Origin: Otis tarda
Taxonomy: Eukaryota > Chordata > Aves > Otidiformes > Otididae
Assembly: GCA_026413225.1 (NCBI GenBank)
Contig: CM048554.1
Span: 7,766,001 to 7,830,000 of the forward strand
DNA: 64,000 nt
Direction of reading: 5' to 3'
Below, one piece after another: positions 46,753 through 58,886 of the stretch. Position numbers and translations under genes: made by a program. The notes beneath the pieces were generated by a model. That model did not search any database, had not been told where the DNA came from, and saw nothing but the letters and a program-made list of their open reading frames with translations. How positions within the stretch are numbered: position 1 is the first letter of the stretch; each line of letters opens with the position of its first letter.

Positions 46753-49743
46753 GTTTTGCATAAGCTCAAAGGAGCAAGTGTTGACTGCGAACAGCCATTC
46801 TGAAACCCAGGCCTTTTGCTCCATGAACAAAACATACAAAGAACATTTTCGGAAAAGTCTTTTGGTCTTGATATCTAAGGTTGTGTCTTCACATTAGCTC
46901 TTACCTAGAGGTGCTCTCTTAGTTTACATAATTACTTGAGTGGTAAGAGAAGTGCAAAAAATTACTTAGATCCTCATCTCTTCTTTTAATGTGACCAGAA
47001 CCATTTATGAAGGGAGACATTCCTTCATTTTTACTTTGGAAACTCTTTGGTGTTCTGAATAACATGTATAATTTGAATTATACTTGAAAATTTTAGCTAT
47101 GTTGGAACATTTATCTTTTAAAGTGAACATTGACTTGATTTGCTCAAGTTTCTTTTTAATGGAAGATTGGTTTTTGTGTGTGTCATTTTAGATCGATTGA
47201 TATGCTTTTCTGTTGTCAAGGCCTACTGCTCAGTTATTATTGACAGCTCTGGATTACTTCTAAGATCCACTCGGTAAATTGAACATTCATCGAGGGCAGT
47301 TTTCCATAGCAGCTGATACATACTGTCATATCAGTTATTTCCTATTTTAATGAGTATTTGAGTCAGAAAATTATGAGATTTACCTGGGCAAACCTGATTC
47401 CTTTTCCTCTTGCGTAGTAAATGTACTGTACCTACCAAACTTAGGATACGGTCAAATAAGAAATTGATAAAAAGGACATTAATATTGAATCTCTGAGATT
47501 AAACTTGCAAGTATGTAGTGCATTGCCTGATGATAAGCTAACTTTTCAAATGTGCTTTAAGTACATGGTCAGACGGTGCTATCCACTTGTGAAAGATGAT
47601 TTATTCCTTCCTTTTTTTTTTCTTTTTTAGTAGAAAAGAAACTACTTAACACTAACACTGGAAAGATTTGCACTTATATAACAAATCTATTAGGCAGTCA
47701 AAAAGAGCTTTCTAAATCTTATTCTCTATTGCTTTCACTAGCACTGTCAGATATTTATAGTAAAAGCAATTATGATTGGTGGGGGTGGTGGTGATGGGGA
47801 CAGACAGGATGGAAAGTGGTTATAAAATGCCATTTCTCACAAATGGTAGATGTCAAACAAAATGTAAAATCTAAAGGTGCCATGTAAGCTCTGTTCTCAA
47901 AGCCTTTGTTTGAAAGACACGAGTTTTACTGACAGCATAGGACAGGAAGCTTATATTTTTCAGGGTGGGCTGAAATGTGTCTGAAGCGGATGGCAGTCAG
48001 TCTCAGCCATTCACATCTCTGGTTTTCACATTTTGATGCAGCTAGAATGAAATGAAAGAAGCACTAAAGAAGCACAAACGAAATAATTGGAACCTAATCA
48101 TGCTTAATTATTAGGCATATGTTTAATTTTAGGCATATAAATAGGCCTGCTGAAGGGAAAAGAACATGTTCTTTTCATTGCCTAATATGACTTTAAAAAT
48201 TTATGCTTTTCAAGTAGGTGGATGATTTTGATATTTTACAGAAGAATCCTTACAGTCATCCAGTTACACAGGGCTTTTTTGTTAACTGGGCTTTAACTCT
48301 TTGTTATGTTTCCTTGCAAATAAATAATCTGACAATAGCATTAGCAAAATTGAAAATGTAGCTGTGCTTCATTGCCTTCCTTAAAGTTTCTATCCAGGTA
48401 TACAATTGCTTGCTCTCCCCTTTTTATTTATGTACCAATTTACAGTCTGCTGTCTTTTGTTTCTGTCTTTTAGAGTCATCTTGCCTTGATTAAATAAGAA
48501 AGGTTAAAATATCTTCAATTCTAATGTGTCCCCCACATTTTTCTTTTAAAACTTTCATGTGGTTGTAGTTTCCTGTTCGTTGTTTCTTTTCCTTTAAATT
48601 CTTGTTACGGGAAAGATCTGTGCCTGGGAGGCATGACTAGCATAGATCCTGATCCTGCAAAGCTGCCTTTAGAAAGACAGTAGCAGTGGTTATTGCTGGT
48701 GCTGTCAGCTACTGGAAGTAAACAGTACTGAAAATGAAGCATGCACAGGATCCAGAGTCAGAGCTGCCAATGGATGGACACCTCTGTCAACTCCTATTTT
48801 TTAAAAATAAGAAAAATGTTTCACCTTTGTGTTTCTGCAATTGGTTTTGTCGGCTCATCTAGCCCTTGGCTTGCAAGGGAGGCCAGTTAAGAGTGGCCCA
48901 CCGAGGGAAGTGGGTTTTACAGATGCGTGATGGCTGCCTTTTCAGCTGGCACGCTCTGACTTGAAGGAGGCAGTTCAAGAGCTAATGTCCTGAGCTCCTG
49001 CCGTTTAAGCTCAGCAACCAAGGTCCTCATGACAGCATCTGTAACAGCATCCCTTCTGCATGACTTGCCTGTACTCATCCATCACTCCGCACAGGAAGGA
49101 CTCCACTGTGCCTGCGGAGATGCTGATAACACCAGTATAGTTTGTTACTTCTACGTGCCATCTCTGGAAGGTGTTTTTCCTAATCTTTGCACTCTTCGTG
49201 ACTGTCCAGTTGTTGGTTTTTTTTTTTTTTTGTAATCTGTGCACACTTTAAGTGGTGGAGTTTTCATTGTTTAAACAAACATATCGGCCTGTATTACGGT
49301 CTTGAAACACTGTGTGTTGCTTTTGGCCATATTCTGGGTTTGTATCTTTAAAAACATAATGCCATCTTTCACATGCTCTGTGTAGTGGTCTTCATACAAA
49401 TACTGGATAAAGAACACAGCACTGATCCAAGGACCACGGCAGAAGAACCCTTGGCTGACACCCAGCTCAGCCACACCTCTCCGTGGTTTTGTTTTATTGG
49501 TTTATCTGTCTGATACCAGTGGCATGAGATGTAACAACTTGTTTCTGTATTTCACACATTTGTCTCTTTCCTGCTCTTTTTTTTTCCTCACTGCAAAAGG
49601 AAGCACGTGTTCCTCACTGTTTGCATTAATGAGCCTGTGATGCCATTGCTAAATGTAGCAGATGGGGGGGATTTATCCTTGATTTCTCTTAGTGACTACA
49701 CACAATATTATTAATTTCTCATTTAAAGAGGACCTGTTGATTT

Positions 49744-49767
49744 TATATATGTGTATATATATATATT
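49744..49767 (+). repeat. (TA)n/(TG) microsatellite
   Basis: tatatatgtgtatatatata-type dinucleotide run, short and slightly interrupted. Confidence 0.75.
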
Positions 49768-52700
49768 TCCTTCAGGCTGGATGATCAATTTTGCCCAAGC
49801 ACAATCACTTTTGTGGCACTAGATGTTTGAAGCAAATAGAGAAGTTTTGTTCCTGTGTCATATACTGGCAGAACTTTTACATTGAATGTCACTTCCTGCT
49901 TAGAGCATCCACATGAGAGTTAGATTGCACAATTACGTCAGTAAAAAGATGTACCTTCACATTGTTGTAGGAAAAAAATAGTTAAACAATGAAGAACTAA
50001 ACACTAATTTTTCATCATCAAGGGTAAGAGTTTTAGATGTCTTTCTGTGTATCTGGCACTATCCGGATGGTATTTTACATGGATGCTTTCTGTTTTGCAG
50101 AATGTATTGTTAGAGCAGAAGTGTGTTTGAGTTCAGGCTTAGGTCTGCTTTTTACTGCTAGAGATGTATAGCATAAGTTTTCACTTCTGAAAGTTAATCT
50201 GTGCTGACATTCTCATTTTTAACTCATTAAGAGCCCCTAGCACAGAGAGGCTGAGGTATGCTTTGCAGTTCTGAATTTATGTATCACTGGGGTAACAGTA
50301 GAGCCTTGAAAGCTCCAGAGGACTGAGTTTCAAAGAACATAGCAAGCCAAAAGGTTGCCTAAAATCATGTGTCCCTGCACCTAACCCCATCACCCCCATC
50401 GTTTTCAATTGTTCATAGTTGTATGCTTTTCAGTCTTGTTCAATAACAGGTTTGCAGACCTTTGACATCTCTATTTAAAAGTGAACTGACAGCTTTCTAA
50501 AACATCTGGTGAAGGGTACTTTTAGCTGTTCCTTATGAAATGGATTTTAAAAAAGCACACGGTTTCCTATTTCATAGTTTGTCTCTAAGTTCAAACTAAT
50601 ATTTACTGAATTTTTTTTATTTCTGCTTGACATTGATTTAGCTTATATATAATATGTGCTTTTTACTTGACTAAACATTTCCTTACGTGGGAAGTGTGAA
50701 ACCAACAGTCTTGGCATGCTATTGCGGCATTGTGAGTAAATGTTATAATTAATTGGATTGCTTTTAAAATGTTAGCTACATTAATTTTCTCACATGCTGC
50801 ATCTCTGATTTTTCTGTACAATTCAAAGAAACCATGAAGTTGATTGCAATTTGAATCGGCTTTGCAATTTAAGCATAGCAAATTGAAATCTTAACTTGAG
50901 GCATCCCATTGAAATAGTATAGCAACTATTGGTAATCTTTCTCTATAAACTTCTTTATAAATAGGTCAATTTCTTATTAATAATCCTGGTTAATTGTAAC
51001 AACGGAGTAGAGAAGGAGAGTCAGGGTTTTTCTGGAGTCAGCTGGCAAAGGTTGTACAGTTTTTAAAATAAGGAAATAATTTCGTAATGTAAAAGCCCAT
51101 CCACACACTTATACATTCCTAAATGCAAATTTTAAAGCTAATTTCCATCTCGGTATTCAAATATTTCCCTAGACTGATGGCTGGCATTTTCTCGATAGTC
51201 TGAAGCACAAGACTATCTGTTTATGAAAATCCTGAAGTCTTAAATCTTCAGCGATGGCAGTAACCATCTTCTATGCAAAAAACCTTCATCTGACTGCTGT
51301 GATCTTCAACTACTGCTATTGTGCTACGATAGCTCCCCAAATATGTCAATTTGCTTTCAAACTTTGATCTCTGACTCTTCTCTTGAGTTCCCCCAGGGCA
51401 ACATTCCACTTCCCTGACCATCTTGTATGTAAATTGTTTTCAAATGAGTGAATTAATCAACATTGCAGAACCTTAATTGAAAATACAACTGATGATGCAT
51501 GTCAGTTCATTCAAGTTAGAAATATATTTTAATTTTCATGTTCCCCAGAGAAATTAGCATCTCTTACTTTAACATTTCAAGCCTTCAACATTACAAAGAG
51601 ATTTTAACCTGCAAAATGCCAAAATTACCATTGTCAAATACCAACTTTTAACTTCTTTTATGTTAAAACCCACTAAAAGCATCTAAGAAATATTCATTAA
51701 AAAAATTCAAAGACAAACAAGGAAGGAGTTCCTACCAGAAGATAAAATGACTAATTTTGTTTTCATCTGTGGCCTGATATATTGAACCTTAAATCATCAA
51801 TTTGGGCATATTCCCAAGAGAGTTTTCAGGTGTTGCAGAGAATAATTTCTGAAGTGATACTTTCAGGAAACTAATTGTGGCAAAAATGGGAAGTCATGAA
51901 AATAGACTAGACATTTGTGACAGAGGAAAACTTGATATTTAGAAAAAGTGCTCAATCAAGACTGAGCCCTTCAGTTGTCCTGGTTGCTGCACCACTTGTC
52001 CTGGTTTGTTGTTCACAAGCACCCTTTGCCTGCGGTGCATGGTCCTTGGTGCTTCAGCGGGTTCTTCCAGTTGGAAGATACCCAACACATTTTTGGGTCT
52101 GGCTTAAAATAACAATCTACAAGACTGGTGAAAGCAAGCGACAAAGTTAGTAAGTCTGTCCTTTACCCCTCTGCCTTTTAAGAGTGAAAAAAAAGTAATC
52201 TGTGTCAGCATCCATCAGTCGCTGCCCCTATGAAATGCACTTTGATTTCTGTGCTCAAAATATTAGCCTTTGCATCGTACTTACAACAATTTTGTTTACA
52301 ATTTGTTGTGTGTAAGGCATAATTGCGTTGTTGATTGATCAAACAGCCATGGTAGGTATTATGCTGTCCCTACTCTTTTGCAGCAAGTACTCTCCAGGTG
52401 GTAGCGGTGCGAAGGGATAGCCTGGTGACTGTCACAGACAAACATTTTAGGTCAAGTATTTGACTTCTTTTTCCTGCACAGTTGTACCTCTAGGTCACCG
52501 TTACAATTGTTGCTGTCGGCTTCAAGTAATTCCTTCCCCCACCTCTTGCAGTATATTAAATGAATGAAGTGGTTCATGTGACTCGAACAGCTGTACTAGG
52601 AAGGGATTTTTTTAAAAAACTATTCTTATTTTTAAATTGAAGAGCTTATTAAAAAAGAAGTACTTCAGTAAGTTAAATTACTTAATGCTGCACATCCTTG

Positions 52701-55700
52701 GAACCCTAATCACTTCCAGATGGAGCAATTCATACTTCTAAGAGAGCACTGATTTTAAAGTGAATCAGGGTTTTGGGTATACGCATCTTAGAGCACCCTT
52801 GTACATTGCAGAGCCAAAGCCCTTAAAAAATTAAGCAATCTGGTTTTGAAAATAAGTACTTTATTTTTAAACTTTATTGAAGTAGTTCCCATTAAAAATA
52901 GATTTTATTTCCTGCTGCTGTTCATGTGGTACTCATACACGTTCTTTTTGAAACTGCAGTAAATACAGAGACAGGAGAGCAGGAAATGTAATTTGGTGAA
53001 ATACCTTAACCTTACCGCTGGAAAGGTAACCTCTGTGTAGGTGAAAGTGAGTACAGGTACCATTTGAGGCATCTCATAATATTTGCTGTCTTTGCTAAAA
53101 AGCTTACATTTCTCCTCACACATCTTGCTTTTAAAAATTCTCTTTTTATAGTTAATTGTTTTAACTAATAACCCATTTCTGTTTTGTCTTATGGGCTTGA
53201 GGATAGGAATATGTCACTCACCATTGCAGTATTTGAGCACCCTCTCTATAAAATCAGTGCAGAATCACTGTGGCATTACTTGTTTCTTGGCCTCTTGGGG
53301 TGCTTTCTTACAGCAGCAGCAATTTCTTAGTGATCTAAACATGATGCAGCTGCATCTTTTCCCCTAACAGTATTATACAGGCTGATATTCACTGAAAAAA
53401 AAAGGTTAAGTATGTAGTGATAGTCCATCCTAAAGTGTGTGCTCAGAGCGGTAACTGTCACTTAAAGAGAGGGGTGAGAGAGTCTCAGTCTCTGCAGTTA
53501 AAAAGAAATCTTAGTAAAGGTGAAGCAAATACAACTTGTGTAGTCAATTCTATTTGAATTTTTAGATATTTTACACTGAGAATGTCATATTTTTTTTCAG
53601 TGAGTCTGATTTCAAAAGGCATGGTTAGCCCCACTGCTTGTTGTTTCATTGCTTAGCAGAGGGAAGGAAAGAGTAGTGTAACTTATCTAACACATAAAGT
53701 AAGTATAGCAAATGCTAAATCACATGTTCATTTTGACATACGGATATATGTGAGAAATCTTTATGCGGAAATCTGTATAATCTGCTTGATGACTTTTTAT
53801 GTTGGTGTCAGTGGGAAAGATGAGAAATCATGGGAAGTGATAGGCTTCGTTTTTCTCTTTGTGCTCAGAAGAAAAAAGGGGAAGTAGCAAGGAATCCGAG
53901 AAAAATCTGGGAGAAATCAGGTTGTAAGGACCAAGTGAATCATGCCATATTTGTTGGCACATTGAAACGGATACACCAAATATATTTCGTCATTTCTTAC
54001 CTTCTCACTTTTTCTGTTTGTGTTGTGTTCTCTTGGACAGCCAAAGGCAGATTCCAAACGTAGTGCCAGTCCCAAATGACCCCCCTCTGTCCCTAAAGAT
54101 GACACACATAGCAGGCACTGAAACCTGCCACAGACATCGTATCAGCTCCGTGTTTTGAGTGACTGTGTTCTTGCTTCTGATAGCAAAGAAAAAGAGCTGC
54201 AGCACAGTGTTTGTGGCTTTTGCAAGTGCAGTGCTTTCCAGTGCTTTTTAACATACAACATGGTTGCTTTCCCCTGGAGAGAGAGAGGTTTTATTTAATA
54301 GTGAGTCCTGTATAGACAAGGAAAAAAGGTGCATTTTATCATGTTTTGTGCTTGTCTGAGGTGTTTTTATTTACTTTGATGTCACTGGCTTGAAACCTGA
54401 AACAAGCCTGTTGTCTTCATTGGAGTCTATCTGTGTTTTCTCCCTACCCACAACCTCAGCAATTTATGTAAAGATTTTTTTTTTGTTCAATATTGAGAGA
54501 TTTTAATTATCTGAAAATTTTCATTCCATATTTTCCTCTCACAAAATTTCATATAAAACCTAATTCTACATATGAGTCGGTCAAAATATAGTGTATACAC
54601 CTCTCAGTACATTTTAGGAAGTACAGTTTTCCTGTGATTGCAGGCTAAGGATGTTTCCTACTATGACAACCTTTCTTTAAGTTGTAGGTATGACACATTT
54701 TAATGACAATGTATTAGTAAATAAGTTCTGAAAGCTACTGTTTCTGTTGTTACTATATAACAAAATCTACATACAGTTAGGGGTACATGCATGTGGAGCT
54801 TTTTTCTAATTTTAAATTTGTTAAATGTAACTTGAGCAAAGCAGGAAAGATTTGTGTAATTCTTTTGCTACAATAATTGGGCGATAATAACTTTAATATT
54901 GTGAAGAGTAGAGAAAAAGAGCAACGTTACAAAATATTGCTGTTAAACAAATAACCAGCACATCATGAAAGCAAATAAACCCATGGTGTTAACGTTTGAC
55001 AACCTCAGGTTATTGGAAATACCCTGTATTTTTTGATTGTTGTAAATCTATTTTCTTTCAGCTGTTTATAGCAAAACAGAAGTATATACCATGATATATA
55101 TATTTACCAAACATGTTTACAAGAGCTAACACTGTAAAATGATCTAAAGTAAAACCAGTTTTTTTCTCTGGAACAGGTCATACTCTTGGGACCCAAGATT
55201 TTATAGTTGAGTGTGTTGGTTCAGCGTAGAATTTACAGACTTGAAAATTTGCTACTGCTCATTTTATGCAAGCTAGATTACAAATGAAAGACTATGTATT
55301 CATGTGATATGCAAAGTGTAGGCCTGCCTTGCCAACTGGTCAGCTGCCAGTTATAAATTATGCTGTAGGTATTTTCATGTAGAATATGGATAACGTACTG
55401 CAATTTCTGTATTTAATTTATTAAAGTACAGCGCAGAGCAATATATAGTCAGCATTTGCATGCTTTAACTGCACAGTAGGCATATGCTTTTGTTCTAAAC
55501 GTAATCAAAATTATGGTTTCTCAGATACCACTTAGTGAAATCTGTTGGCAAAGGCTACAGTTTTCATTGTGATGACTGTATTTTCACATATCTTAAAACT
55601 AAATGACATTGCTGGAGCTGCTGATTTTGGAGGCAGCGTTCTTTTCCTTGCAGTGCGATCCACAGCTGCTTTGTGAAACAGGTAATGTGCTAAGGGTGAA

Positions 55701-56356
55701 GGTACTCCCACCTTTCAAGTCCATACCAATAATGCAGGGAGAGAAATAAAAATCATTACTCTAATGCTCTTCTGCATGTTTCTAGCAGCTGCTGCAGGGG
55801 TGGCCGTGGATACGTTCACCAGTAGTCCCATGACTCAGATGGGAGTGCCTTGGTGTATACTGGCGGCAGTTTTCTTGTGTTGAGAGGAACATCCCACAGG
55901 CATGGGAATAATCAGCATATATTTTTGGAAGATCATTATAGCATAGGGTATATGGCTTAGTATGGTTTTTAAAAAATTCACATGCAAATCTTCCATTTGG
56001 ATTCAGTACAGGTACAGGGAGTAGAAGATTATTGCATGATGACAGCCCTTGTTCCTTCATAAATTACCTCAAAAGTTGATGCAAAGTTATCTTTGTAGAT
56101 TCAAACGCCAGTTAAAGCAATAGCAACATAATCAGTCCTTACAGCATACTGTATTCTAATGACCTGAAGAGCTTAAATCTTCTTTTGCATCTTTGACCAC
56201 ACCTCCACATATTTTATTTCCATGTGAGATGTCAGACATTCAAATGTCAGGTTTTCAAAAGCTGGGCGTCTATTCTTGAAGGCCAGAATAACTTCTTTAT
56301 TTTAGCTATTCTATATTGAGTATTAGGAGAAATATTTTTGCAATAAACATTTATGA

Positions 56357-56378
56357 AATATTTATTTATATAAATATT
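56357..56378 (+). repeat. AT-rich inverted repeat
   Basis: aatattta and taaatatt flank a 6-base loop (tttata). An outer pair caataaa/tttattg begins at 56341 and ends at 56382. No known role. Confidence 0.55.
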
Positions 56379-58408
56379 TATTGGTAACTGTCATTATCTG
56401 ATCTCAACTGCTCATAAAAGAAGGGCTTGTTTCACTTCTCACCTTCCTTTAAACTTTGCTTAATATTCCATTAGAGGGGGTATGAGCCCCGTCCAGAGAA
56501 GATGTTTTACCCTGTGGTCCTGACACACAATAAAAAAAAAAAAATCTTTTGCAGTCAGGGCAAATTTTGGGTTCTGAGCCAAAATCCATGGGTTTTTTCT
56601 GGCCTCTGTATAGTGAATTAAAGCCCAAAATGTTTTCATAGCTCTAACCTTGAGCAGTTGTTTTGGGATAGATACCAATAAATATAATGGGTCCACCGGG
56701 AAGAGACAGAGAATTTTCAGATTTATGAAGGGGAAAAAAATCAATACTCTCCCTGAGGCTGTATAAGTCATGAGTGGTACCAGTAGTTTTATGCAAAGTT
56801 GACAATATCATGAAATATAAACCCTTGGTTTGGAATTTTACCAGAAATTAAAGTGGCTTTAAAAAGACAAGTAAATGTTTTGGCATATGTATTAAGAAGG
56901 TGGTTTGTATTTCTTATCATTTTGCACTGCAAATTCCTTTCAACTGAGCAATAAAAGACAGTTCAGAAAAGATTTAAGAAGAGTTTGATTCTCAATCCAC
57001 ATGTCTCCTCTGAATTGTGTCTTTTTTTTCTCCTCCTGATTAAATGTGTCTGTCTCCAAGGAATACTAATTCTGTAAATGACAGGTCACTCAGACTGTTC
57101 TTTCGCAAACTGGATGTAATGGAATTAGGAATAGATGCTGGTTTTGAAAAGGTTGTACATACTATTCAATTATCATAGCATTTGATTGCAAATATTTACA
57201 TCTAAATACACAATAGTTTTACAAAGTCATCTGGTTGCTCCGAGGTCTCCCTGGCTGATTGTCCTTCTCTGTACTTGCAGGTTTGGTTTTCAATTTGCTG
57301 GGTTTTATTTTGTGTCAAAAAAGGGAAAAGAAAAATAAACTGCACTCAAGTTAATACACATATTTGGAAGGATGGTAGGTTCTTTTTGAGGCAGAAGGAA
57401 AAGCAGTTCTTTACACAAAACAGATCAACTGAAATAAGTTCAATACATGAGTAGCATGAATTGCACTGTAGCATGAATTGATCTGTACATACTGGAAACT
57501 GTAGTTCTGTCTTTAAAGTACTACTTCCATAAGGCTGACCTGTATTTGTGAATGAAGCAAGGAGAAAATAATTCTGTACTGAAAACATTCTGGTTCAGTA
57601 CTGTCCTTGTGAGTGCAAATCCACTTGCAAAATATCTCATCCTGTTACTATCCCATCAGTATTTTTAGAACAATAATTTTTCATTTTCCCATATACATTG
57701 TAATAAGTCCAAAGAGTAGCCTTGTCCATAGGTGTTTTGTTACTGGCTGTTTTTATCGGCATGTTATTAAAGAATTTGGGATAACGCCCTGATGGTACTC
57801 AGTCACTTTGAGAGCGTGATGTGTTGTTTGGAGACCGTGCAGATTGCGTTGTCGAAGTTGCGTACTTATTTTCCCTCACTATATTACAAATTTAGATACC
57901 ACAGTAAAGATCACAGAATAAAACCATAGGGGACGTTCAATTGAGAATTACTGGTATTATATTTCTGCTACCCCCCAAAAAAAGAAAAAGTGTGTTGTTG
58001 CTCCTGGAAAATTGAGAGGTCGAAGAGCATGTGAAAGATTTTTGTTTTTCATTGAAAAACACTTGAAGGAGATACTTCTTTTACATATGGGCTGGAAGAG
58101 AATCCTGCTTACTCCTTGTTAGTTATGCTAATAGAGGTGTAAATAAGAAGACCTGTGTAATCTATACTGGCGTCTGTGCAACAGTTTACTGGTCGAAGCT
58201 TTAGGCTGGGTTGCCTAACCGGCAGCCAGCTGGCTCTGCCCGTGCAGGTCGATTCATGTGGCCGGCCTCCTCCCGCTGCCTCCTTCCTCCAGCAGCCTTT
58301 GAGGTGGGCAAAGATGGCTTGATATCAGATGTGCTCGCCTCCATGGTCCCAGACAGCTGTGTTGTGCATGGAGGAGAACTGCGTCTCTTCCCATGTGAAC
58401 GGCGTTTT

Positions 58409-58640
58409 AGAAGAAAGGGGAACCTTTTTTTTTACAGTGAGGGTTGTAGAGCACTGGCACAGGTTGCCCAGAGAGGTGGTGGATGCCCCATCCCTGGAAA
58501 CATTCAAGGCCAGGTTGGATGAGGCTCTGAGCAACTTGATCTCATCAGGGATGTCCCTGCTCCTTGCAGGGGGGTTGGACCAGGTGACCTTTGAAAGTCC
58601 CTTCCAATGCTAACCATTCTATGATTCCATGATTGTATGA
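58409..58640 (+). mobile_element. CR1 LINE 3' end with ORF2 C-terminal remnant
   Basis: The translation of about 58425-58530 reads as the end of the CR1 ORF2 protein (a Trp-x-Arg-Leu-Pro-Arg-Glu-Val-Val motif, then an Ala-Arg-Leu-Asp helix). It is followed by the usual 3' noncoding part (ggggttggaccaggtgacct) and the octamer-like tail (attctatgattccatgat) ending near 58640. The frame is still open in this short piece. The copy is 5' truncated at about 58409, although divergence makes the exact start uncertain. Confidence 0.85.
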
Positions 58641-58860
58641 ACCTGTGCTCTGGGTACAGTGCTCTTCTCAGCAAGCTAGACTTTCCAGGGCTGGTTACTT
58701 CGACCATGAGCAGTGAAGCTCACCCATCCTTTCAGCCTTGACTTTGCAGAGGGAAGAGGAGAGGAATTTTGCACTATCCATCTCAGGGCTTGGCTATGTC
58801 TGTGGTCCAGAAGATTGAATTGTACCAGGATCTGTTTTAAATATAGCAACTGCATGCAAT

Positions 58861-58886
58861 TAAAAAAAGAAAAAAAAAAAGAAAAA
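58861..58886 (+). repeat. A-rich stretch
   Basis: A runs broken by single G residues. It is not attached to the CR1 tail, which ends about 220 bp upstream. Confidence 0.7.

Noticed and set aside
51975-52010. tgtcctggtttg motif resembling the start of the provirus LTR
   Set aside because: The similarity stops after about 11 bases and no LTR end or body follows.
57905-57935. 'gatcacagaataaaaccatag' resembling a reverse-strand CR1 tail
   Set aside because: No second octamer and no CR1 body adjacent, so it is too short to call.
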